Program-made: the position numbers and the translations under genes
Assembly: GCF_000315625.1 (NCBI RefSeq)
Contig: NW_005434589.1
Coordinates: 90,865 to 154,864, forward strand
Source: Guillardia theta CCMP2712
Lineage: Eukaryota; Cryptophyceae; Pyrenomonadales; Geminigeraceae
DNA length: 64,000 nucleotides
Direction: 5' to 3'
Shown: in pieces, positions 1 through 9,389 of the stretch
How positions within the stretch are numbered: the stretch's first letter is position 1
How the letters are laid out: each line of letters begins with the position of its first letter
Notes under the pieces: model-generated
Databases searched by the model: none
What the model was told of the DNA's origin: nothing
The model's input: the letters and a program-made list of their open reading frames with translations, nothing else

Positions 1-103
1 TTTGAGACTCTTTCAGCCCTAGGAAGGAAAGAAAGCTAGACGAGAAGGGAAGAAATCTGCCACGAAGAGTTTCGAAAAATCCTACATTCCTTGAAGTAAT
101 TAG

Positions 104-1827
104 ACATTGGGATCTCTCCTCTATTCGCGCCAAGGTGATTCCTCCATTGCCCAGGAACACCGAGAGAGATATCTGCATGCAGCAGACGAGGGTTCATCAA
201 GAGGTAAACTGCATGTCTTAGCTTACCTCTCATCACTTCTCAACGTACAGGAAGGAAGAAGAAGTTTATCTATGGAAATTATGATTCCTACTATTCTTAT
301 CGAAACCCTGGTGCCTCAGAAGACCCTCGGTTGAAAGTAAGCACAAGTCTTGTGCAACATAGCCTTTTTACCTGTGCATCACAAGACTCTGGATAAACGA
401 TGGTTCCAAGGCAAGAGAGTCCTAGATATTGGTTGCAACAGGTCTATCTCGAATCATTTCCCACCTTCGACTGACAATAAGAATCTGTTTGTTTCAGTGG
501 TGCAATCACAATCGTGAGTGTTTTTCTTGCTTTATTTTCTTTTTGGTTGGTTCCCTGTGTTGAGGTTTTCTTTCTTTGCCATGCCAGGAAATCGCTGCAA
601 CATTTTCTCCTCGGCACATCATGGGGGTCGACATAGATCCTTCGTTGGTTCAAAAGGTAGCTTGCTACTGTTGTTGACTCGTTGTTGACGGAATGAATGC
701 CAGGCAAGGGTGAACTTGAAGTGGTCTGCGGTCAAAAGATCGGTGATGACCAGCATCCAGTAAGTGTGAAATGTCAACTGACAACAGCCCAATGGCTTTC
801 AGGAAGAGTCGTCAAAGATTGAAAATGATGATGATCAGCACAGGCCTGAAACAGAGAGTGCAAATGTAAAGCAGGAAAACACCGCTGCTGATCAAAGCAA
901 GCAGCCGAACCAGATATTTCGACCCTTGTCTGTGCAATCACACAAAGTAAACGCCCATCAGTGGTTTCTATAGTCAGTTCATGACATGCTGAATGATTTG
1001 GCAGGGATCCGATGTGCGTGCGAATCGTGGGCCAGTCACGAACAACCTCCCGGATTCAGACACTCATCCGTTTGAGTTTCCGTACAATTGTAGGTAATTG
1101 AAACGGTATTCAGAGTGGTTCTTCCGTGTTCTCTGACAGTTTCATCAGCTTTCGAAAGGAAGACTACACCGAAGATGATGATTATGACTGCATCTATGAT
1201 ACAATAATCTGTCTGAGGTATTTATCGTACATCACTGATTGTGCGTCAAGTATTGCTAAGTGGTCTACTTGGATAGTGTGACAAAGTGGATACATTTTAA
1301 TCATGGGGATGGAGGCATTAAGTATACTCTCTTGATGCTTCTCGATTAGATCGTCATGACGACGTGTTAGGCGCCTCTTTGACAAAGTCTACAAGTCTCT
1401 AGCGCCTGGAGGATGTTTTGTCTTGGAAATCCAGGTGAGAATGCAGTCTAAGTTAAGATTTGGTTGACAAGATTGCCTTCAGGAATGGTCATCGTACAAG
1501 AAGAAAAAGAGCCTTACAGAATCGTGATGCCGTTGCTTGTCTTGATACAACCTCTCAGTTTGAATCAGATTCAAGAAGAATGTGGCAGCAATCACACTCC
1601 GTCCTGAACACTTTCAGGAGTATCTTGTCAAGGTTCGTGTGTACTGGAAAAAACTTTGCTCACATCACGTCTAAAACTTCATGCAGAACGTCGGATTTGC
1701 GAGTGTAAAGACGCTGCGAGTGCCGGCAGGAGCTAGCGAGGTGAGTGATTTCTACTGCTACTGTTGTGTTGCTCGGTGACCAGTCTCTCAGGGCTTCCAT
1801 CGGCCGCTCTTGGCGTTCTTTAAATGA
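104..1827 (+). CDS. MEPCE: Bin3/MEPCE-type RNA methylphosphate capping enzyme (5' end not resolved)
   Basis: SAM-dependent methyltransferase of the Bicoid-interacting-3 family, which methylates the gamma phosphate of 7SK or U6 type small RNAs in the nucleus. About eleven short introns must be removed. Exons give, in order: [20 protein letters not shown] (family entry motif, about 265-331), the SAM-binding motif VLDIGCNSGAITIEIA joined across two introns (about 400-610), [10 protein letters not shown], an acidic insert of roughly 80 residues (705-1090), then [18 protein letters not shown] (about 1190-1310), [33 protein letters not shown] and the family-typical C-terminus [11 protein letters not shown] ending at 1827. 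The first exon supported starts after an acceptor at 102-103; the initiator is in the first 100 bases or left of the window. Family call is firm; the RNA substrate is inferred. Confidence 0.9.
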
Positions 1828-2563
1828 CACTTGCTGTCTCTGGGGGATACTTTTGCTTTGTCGGAGTCAAATAAAGGAATTCATCACACAGCTTCGGTAT
1901 CGTCCTAGTGTTCATCCCTGGTGTATTGGTTTCCTTTACAAGAGCTGAAGTGCCTTGCTGCACCTCTAATGAGCTTGAGCCGTTCCCATGTCGATCCTGA
2001 CGATGCTCGGCGAACCATGGTGAAGTTGAGCTACGCAGACGTAGCCTGATGTTGATTTCTCATTACGAGTATGCTGCTAGTTATCAACTTTGACAGGTTA
2101 CCCCTACTTGCGACTACCCCCCGCCACCTAAATTTTACCTCCAAGTACCCACCCTTTTTCCCAAGCAAACGGTAGTTCATTACTACCCCTCACCCTCCCA
2201 CAATTCTCCCGCCCAGGTGTCTCCCTTCCCCATGCACATGGTCCTTCTGTGCCGCCGGGCTCTCTGCCATGCCTGAGCCAGCGCTCGCGGCTTGGAAGGA
2301 AGCGGCAGAGAAGCAGGAGGATACGGGAAGCTGCCTGCTGCAGTCCTCGTATCCCCGTGGGGGTAGAGACAGGCAAACAAGGATATTGGCATAGAGAGCC
2401 GGAGAGACAAGCAGGCAGGCAGCGACAGGGGTGGAAGAGAAAGAAAGTCAGGATGCGAAACGACATGGAAAAAGAGATGATGATGGCGATGTATTACTGT
2501 CAACACTTGTAGGGACAAGTTTGAGTTGTTTTGTTACCGTCCGTTCAGTTATCAAGCTCAATC
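1828..2563. other. Intergenic spacer with C-rich tract
   Basis: No coding exon recognised. 2098-2170 holds spaced C-runs (ACCCCTAC, CTACCCCCCGCC, TACCCACCC), one of the recurring C/G-run tracts seen upstream of genes in this window; the two-PDZ gene starts about 400 bases downstream. The rest is mixed sequence with no clear structure. Confidence 0.5.
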
Positions 2564-4240
2564 ATGAGCGCGAGCTCTTCCTTCCGTTCTGCAGACATCT
2601 CAAGTGCTGAGACTTTGCAGGCTAGCTATGATTCTAATGGAAATCAGATTCTCGGGGATCAAGGAAACATCACGACCTCGATGCTCGTCCTGAGCATGTC
2701 AGTAGACTCAGACCTCAGGGTCAGAAGGCTTTCAGTCACCAACTCTTCGTCTCGTTCTTCGACACATCTACAACATCTACACGTTGAAGATAACATAGTG
2801 GCCGTAGATGGCATTCTTGTCAGAGGCCTGCAAGCTGGAGAGCTGGAGCAACGGCTGAGCAAATCGTCTGTGATCCTACGAGTTGTACGAGGGCAGATAT
2901 CAGTGTATGTCTCTTGTAACCTGAAGAGAATCCCTTTGTCATCTGAAGCGCAGCAGACGAGTCATGCACAGGGATCTCAGGTTGCAGGGATAGGGATCAC
3001 TCTGCAGAGAAATGCCGCCAACAACGAAGTGCAGATCTCGCACGTCCATCCAGGTGGACCAGCAAGCAAGATCGCAGACATCGAGGTCGGAGATCGCGTC
3101 TTGGCTGTGGGGGCGCACAAGGTGGACGACCTTGAGATCGAGGAGATACGTCAACTCATCATCGGCCCTGAGGGGACTGAGATCGACCTCAAGGTGAGCC
3201 TTTGAATCGTGTGACAGCTCCACTTAACTTCTGCCGCCTGTCAGCTCGAGCGACAACCGCCGCCGCCCAGACAGGTCAAGTACAAGTTTCGTGTCAAGAT
3301 TAGGCGGGGGCTCGTTTTCAGTCAGGATTCAACTGCGCAACAAACTTCACCACGTCTCCCGTCGACAATTGATTTGACTGATCAAGAAGAGTCCAACGGA
3401 GAGTCTCGCAGGAATATAATTTTGCAATACATCGTGATGTTTCACGATGGCAGCCTTTCACAGCAACGAATTTCTATGCAAAAACAAAATCCGTATACTC
3501 CAAATCGCAAATCTCCAACCAAGAGGATCAGAAACAAGGCAGAAAAGGGGAAGAATACTTCTGATTTCTTGCCATCGGAACCGGTTCGTTTCTACACGAC
3601 AAACAGCAGAGAATCATCAAGAGAGCCATCCATGGATCAAGGGTCGAGAAACGAGCATGAAACATCCTCGAAAGGTCTTGCTTCTGAATGGGACACGATT
3701 TTTGCCGACATGGAGCCAGAATCTCTGAACTTGTCATCTTCTATGCAATCAACGTCTTCCCTTCAACATTCTGAAGAAATTTTCTGGCCTCATGGCAGAT
3801 CTGTTTTATTTGCTGATAGGAGACTCGATCCCGGCATCTACGACTCAGAAGATGATTGTGATCAGGAAGACATGCCAGCAATAGAAGAATCCTTGGACCT
3901 TCAATGGGTTCAAGTCGATCAAGATTCGAGCAGGGCAGAAGAGGCCTGTAACTTGCCTTTGACTTCCACTCATACTGTCCAAGAAGATGTGTCACTTTTC
4001 TTCCCGTCATTTGCAACAGGTGATCCACTTTCCACTCAAGATTTTGGGATCGAAAGAAGCAACTTAGATGACAACGACGCGATCAGCTTCGTCCCAAGAG
4101 AACCCGAACTCTACCATGGGCAAACTGACGAAACTCTCGAGAAAGTCACGGAACTTCTTGAGAGGATGCAAGCAAAGTTTCAAGATATCGACAATCTGAC
4201 TCGAAGGGTGAAGGGGACATCTTCCTCCTTGCCGATGTAG
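2564..4240 (+). CDS. Two-PDZ-domain protein with acidic tail and C-terminal helix
   Basis: Scaffold-type protein of about 541 residues, two exons; intron 3194-3244 (51 bases) joins 210 codons to 332 codons in phase 0. The first PDZ (about residues 35-110) is divergent; the second (about 125-205) is clear, with IGITLQRN, SHVHPGGPASK, VGDRVLAVGAHKVDDL and LIIGPEGTEIDLKV. After the intron comes a Pro-rich basic stretch, a long Ser/Asp/Glu-rich region that looks disordered, and a predicted amphipathic helix near the end (ETLEKVTELLERMQAKFQDI). The ATG at 2564 is chosen because it is the first in frame; upstream only a TTG is available. No enzymatic domain is seen; a membrane- or cytoskeleton-linked adaptor role is inferred. 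The same PDZ subtype occurs in the 9.4-16.7 kb gene. Confidence 0.8.
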
Positions 4241-4934
4241 ATTCGTCACCTGTCTAGCTTCTCTTCAACTAGACTTAGCAGTGCCATTCAATGTCAAAGA
4301 TTATTTTATATTGGAAAGGAGAAAGAGATCGAAAGTAGGGAAAGAGGTTCGGATTTTCTCTGATTCATGTATGATTCTGAGTAAAGGGAAGTATTCTACA
4401 TCGTTGCGGGGGCACAAGACGAATTTAAACAGAAGAATCGGACCACGACGAATCGCCCTCGTTGCCTTCATTTTGCTTCACGTTGCTTATCAAAGGTAAT
4501 TGAATTTCAAAAAAAGGACGGTTGTAACTATTTGCCAAGCATTACATCACATCATCATAGTTTTTTCACATCACTCACTCGCTTGCTTGTTGCTCGTCTT
4601 GGTCATGCTCATGATGAGAGAAAGATCCATGGATTGCTCTTGCTACGGTTCCAAAAACAAGAAAGAGAATGGAGCAATCTGACCAAACAGACATTAGCTT
4701 TGAATATCAACTGAGCGACTGTATCACCAAAAGCAGTCTTCGCACGTGAGAGAATCAAATTTCGCAGAGGCGCACGACCGACATAAATGCGATAGTCTAT
4801 CACAGCTTCGGTGAAGGCCTCTAGATCATGCTGTCTCAAACTCAGCAGCACGTCGGCTTGCTCTGCCACTACTTACCCCCATCACAGTGTCGTAACCTAC
4901 ATCTGGAAGAGTAGAACTCGTGGGGATGACTTGG
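4241..4934. other. Tail-to-tail spacer, possible extra 3' exon of the dehydrogenase
   Basis: The two-PDZ gene and the dehydrogenase converge here. On the minus strand about 4690-4865 an open stretch reads LLSLRQHDLEAFTEAVIDYR and continues coding-like; it may be a last exon of the dehydrogenase, but I could not find a splice that keeps frame. Otherwise nothing recognised. Confidence 0.35.
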
Positions 4935-6591
4935 TTACCCGTACAAAATGGCTCTAAATTCAATCCTGCCGTAAAACATAAGATTTTCGTCAGACTGCAC
5001 TGTCAAGCATCGACCTTCTGGAATATGAGCGCCTAGCAAAGGATCGCAGATGGAATCGAGAAGATGAGAAATCCAACCAGGCATAGCAAATCGCGGCGTC
5101 GGAATCAAGAATTGTCCTCGAATGTCGTACTGCGACATTCTCAGGCAAGCCTCAACATGATGTCTACTTTCATACTTGCGTGACCAACGGCGATGTTGCA
5201 GCAAAGAGCGGGGTGAGGGCTCCGCTTGCTTTGGAACGGTAGAAAGGGATTGCAAAAAAATTGATCAGCTTCCCTGCAGCCCCGAAGAAAGGAGGAAAGT
5301 ATTCGCCTGCAACGCGTGAGTCTCTGAGACTCTCGAATGTCAGACATGGACTACCTTCATGCCGAAACAAGTCAGATCTGATCACTCCTGGATGAACGCA
5401 ATTAACGTAAACATTCTCATACATGAGATCGCGGCATAACTGTGCCGAATGAGTTTAGTAGAGTCCACGATTTCAATCTCCTCACTTTTCTTGTGTACAG
5501 CATGAGAGCCAACTTGCTATGACCGTACCATCCCCATCTATCCCTCAGGCTGGTTCCAAGTGAGTCACACATCACCAAAGTACATGGGTGAACCTTTGAT
5601 AGTTGGATGGATCATTGATTGTCGTCATGTTCAAGATGACCCCCTGCTTGGGCGCCCATCTGTGTGCTACAGAACCAACATTGACAACTCTTGATGGAAA
5701 ATCTGCTGAAGCGGAGCCACGTATTTTCGGAAGCAACAGTGAAGTAAGAAGGTATGGGCCAACGAAGTTCACTTGAAATGTCTGTTCGATCCCGTCCACC
5801 GTCAGTGCATGAGGGGCCAGCATGATGCCAGCATTGTTGATGAGAAGATTGAGCGGCCTCAGTTTCATGGAATATCTTCTCACAAAATTGCAAACTGAGT
5901 CTAGGCTTGACAAGTCCAGCTCCATGAATTCAATCCTAGCGTGACTCCCAACGTCTGAGATGATATCATTCACAGCAGAAATCCCTCTCTGCCTGTTTCT
6001 GCAGGCAAGTATCACATGCCAACCTTTTGCTGCAAGGATCCGCGACATCTCATACCCTATCCCTGTGTTCGCTCCTGTTATTATGGCGTAGCGTGGGGGT
6101 TCATTCCAGACATCTGCAATGTCCTCCTCTTTGAATTCCATCTCGGGGAAACCAGTCCTGCTGGTCCCATAAACTCTTTTCGAGGAGTTTGACATTGCTG
6201 ATACAAAAGTGGGTATCATCAGTGAAAGACCAAGAAACGCGTACAAGATTTCTCTTCTCGTGAACGGATAAAGAAGAAGCTTCACGCGGCCCGGTTCACC
6301 ATCGTCCTGCCTCCAACGCCAGTCCCTCCAGTCCGATCCACCACTTCCATTTCTTCCATCCCCGCTGTGAGAGCGTAGACTCACACCATAAGCGGTCACT
6401 CTATACCTTCTCATGTGCTTTGCAGCCATCGGTAGCAGAACATGTTTGTGGCGCAACAGCTGCGTTCCTTGGTTCCCTCGACTTGGCATCACAAAAGAGT
6501 GAAACCCAAGGCATATCTCAAGAAGAGAGGAGAGGATGAAAACTCTGACTAGCATCGCGTTGCTCCGCATCTTCACAAGAAACGTCTGCAT
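4935..6591 (-). CDS. Plastid-targeted short-chain dehydrogenase/reductase
   Basis: NAD(P)-dependent SDR of the retinol-dehydrogenase/protochlorophyllide-reductase-like group. Seen: Rossmann motif ITGANTGIG, LDLSSLDSV, INNAGIM, and, after an intron at about 5597-5552, the catalytic YGHSK. A third exon (about 5436-5174) carries VNCVHPGVIRSDLFRH, and a probable GC-AG intron leads to the last exon, which closes at 4937; further 3' exons are possible. The N-terminus is tripartite: a signal peptide (VRVFILSSLLEICLG) with Phe at the cleavage point, a basic Ser/Gly/Arg-rich transit-like stretch, then a twin-Arg plus hydrophobic segment (RREILYAFLGLSLMIPTFVS) ending in an AxA-like site. This indicates plastid import, perhaps to the thylakoid. 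Substrate unknown. The first Met (6591) or Met 8 or 13 codons on could start the signal peptide. Confidence 0.87.
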
Positions 6592-7151
6592 GCCTCGCTC
6601 TTCAGCCCCATCCCATCGCTCATTATATTATTGCCTCACCGGCCGCAACTGATCGCGACTGATCGCACTCATCCCCCTCGGCCCCTCAGGCCCGGCCCGG
6701 CCCGGCCCGGGCTGTTTGATTTTCAAAACTCGTGGACAGTACTACTGGTTAACTTAACTTTGAGTAAAGGGTTGACCCTCAGAAACATCCAGTGGGTGGG
6801 GTGGGGTAATGATGGAATATGCCATGTGGCGGGGGTAGGGTAGATAGTTCAAGCATGTGATCAATTATTTAAGTGATTATTTAAAATTAGAAACCATATC
6901 ATCTGTTGGAATCTACCTTTTTAAAAATCGCCTCTCTAAGACGGTATGTGCGAGTGGTACTTTACTCAAATGGGGTCACCTAGCAATAGAGGGTAGGGTT
7001 ACCCAAGAAAAATAGGGGTGAAAGCTATGATTTGGCAGGGTACTCTGCGTTTATCTAATCAACAGGGGTGGATCTGGACAGCAAGAAACCCGGCACTGAT
7101 GGGGGTAGGGGTGGGTGGGGAAAGGGCGGGAAAGGAGAGGAGCCGAACAGC
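6592..7151. promoter_or_regulatory. Divergent intergenic region with GGGGT tracts
   Basis: Shared upstream region of the dehydrogenase (-) and CCT6 (+). It holds a CCCGG run near 6690-6712 (four CCCGG-like words in a row) and, from about 6790 to 7105, repeated G-runs of the type GTGGGGTGGGGT, GGGGGTAGGGT, GGGTAGGGTT. The placement suggests promoter function (inference); no TATA-like box was identified with confidence. Confidence 0.4.
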
Positions 7152-8986
7152 ATGAGCTCGCTGAAGCTACTGAACCAAGAGGCTGAGCATGCGAAACGCT
7201 TCATTGCGCTCGCCATGAACATCAATGCAGCCAAAGGTCTCCAGGAAGTGCTCAAGACCAACCTTGGGCCCAAGGGAACGCTCAAGATGTTGGTGGGCGG
7301 CGCTGGTGATGTAAAGCTCACCAAGGACGGCACGACGCTGTTGCACGAGATGCAAATACAAAACCCCACAGCTGCTCTCATTGCCAGGACTGCCACTGCA
7401 CAGGATGATGTCTGTGGTGACGGAACAACTTCCACCGTCATCTTCATCGGCGAACTTCTGAAGCAGGCGGAGAGGCACCTCAGTGAAGGAGTGCACCCTA
7501 GGGTGCTCTGCGATGGCTTTGATATTGCCAAGAAAGAGGCGCTTCAGTTTCTCGAACAAAGAAAAGTCAAGGTTGGAAGTATCGACAGAGAAGCCTTGAA
7601 TTGTGTCAGTCGCACTGCCCTTAGAACGAAGCTGCATGAAGAGTTGGCTGATCATATTGGAGATGTTTGTGTAGACGCTGTGCTTTGTATCAATGACAAG
7701 GAATCTGAAGTGCCCATTGACTTGTACATGGTTGAGATCATGCATATGCAACATAAGAATGATCTGTCGTCAAGATTAGTGAAGGGGCTTGTTCTCGATC
7801 ATGGTGCAAGACACCCTGACATGCCTAAGTTCGTGAAAAATGCTTACATCTTGGTGTTGAACGTGGACTTGGAATTCACGAGGTCAGAGGTATCTTCCAA
7901 CTTCTTCTATTCCAATGCAGACCAACGTGAAAAGTTGGTTGAGTCTGAGCGAAAAGTGGTAGACGAGAAAGTTAAGAAGATCATCGAGTTCAAGAGGAAA
8001 GTGTGTGATGGGAACGACAACTCCTTTGTGCTCATCAACCAGAAAGGAATCGACCCACTCTCTTTGGACATGCTTGCCAAACAGGGTATTCTGGGGCTCC
8101 GTCGATGCAAACGTCGCAACATGGAACGTCTGGCGAAAGCTTGCGGAGGAGAAGCCGTGAACTCGGTAAGTTGCTCCCTCAGTGACCGAAGTCTCTGATA
8201 TGAATTCAGGTGGATGATCTTGATGCTTCTTGTCTGGGTTATGCCGGTAGGGTGTATGAAGAAACGCTGGGAGAGGAGAAATATACTTTCGTGGAGGAGT
8301 GCAAGAATCCGCATTCGTGCACTGTGTTGATTAAGGGACCAAACAAGCATACCATTGAACAGATTAAGGATGCTGTGAGTCGGTTTCAATTTATTTTATT
8401 CAACAGATAATGTCATTCCAGGTACGCGACGGCTTGCGAGCAGTCAAAAACACGATCGAGGATGATTGCCTCATACCCGGTGCTGGATCATTCGAAGTAG
8501 CACTCAGTCAACATTTGAAAGAACATAGCAAATCAGTTCAGGGACGTGCAAAACTCGGCGTACAGGTGCTCAGACTATACAAACTTCTCAGTGTAAAGAA
8601 TTCGCAGGCATTTGCAGAAGCTCTTTTGGTGATTCCTAAGACTCTGGCATTCAATGCTGGACAGGATGCGATGGATGCTCTGATCAATGTACAAGACGCT
8701 CAAATGAGCGGATTGGTGAGAATTTCCTTCAAGGACGGAATGTTCCTGATGCAGAGTATTCCAGGTTGCTGGGATTGATATTTCGAGCGGAGAAGCATGC
8801 TCACCCGAAGACATTGGAGTTTTTGACAACTATCGCGTCAAGAAGCAAATGATGCAGTCAGCAGGTAGGCCTTTGTCCTCGCAGAACTGAATGCTTCTCA
8901 CTTCTCTGTTAGGCATCATCGCTTCCCAGCTTATCCTGGTGGATGAGATCATGCGTGCAGGCGTTGCTGCCGGCAAGAGAGGGTGA
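7152..8986 (+). CDS. CCT6: T-complex protein 1 subunit zeta (CCT6)
   Basis: Zeta subunit of the cytosolic TRiC/CCT chaperonin that folds actin and tubulin. Six exons: 7152-8165, 8210-8374, 8422-8565, 8608-8715, 8765-8864, 8913-8986, with introns of 42-49 bases. ATP-binding signatures are intact: [24 protein letters not shown], the catalytic GDGTT, and [10 protein letters not shown] near the C-terminal equatorial domain. CCT6-specific stretches include [26 protein letters not shown] and the C-terminal [15 protein letters not shown]. The ATG at 7152 gives the usual start just before [14 protein letters not shown]; upstream codons are open but are not family-like. Full length, about 534 residues, no damage seen. 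Confidence 0.97.
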
Positions 8987-9389
8987 TGCCTGTAACATGG
9001 ATGCCCCTAGTCAGCAGGTTGATTATCAAGATTGATCATAAACTATGTTCCTGCACACCTGGGTTTTTACGTGAAAAAATTATTTCTGCAACATGTGCTG
9101 AAATGCTTATGATCGTACTTTATGCATGCCCACTCTGAACCTGTCAGCTTATGAACAATGCGTGTTTTTGACGTGAAGAAACTTGGTAGATCTCTCGTAG
9201 ATCTCTCGCAGATCTCTCGCTGCAAACACTCACAAGTTTATCACATTCTCTCTTCCCTGTTACAGGATCTTTCAAAATGGTACAACCCCAACGACAGTAC
9301 TGCACATTCTTGTTTGGAATCTGAGTATGAAATAGATTTGACTGAGGCTGCTCGGTCAAGTGGGTGATATGTTTTCATGATTTACGAGT
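8987..9389. other. Tail-to-tail spacer with short tandem repeat
   Basis: 3' flanks of CCT6 and the Sfi1-like gene. An 11-base unit AGATCTCTCGT or AGATCTCTCGC occurs three times in a row at about 9188-9220. Nothing else recognised. Confidence 0.5.
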
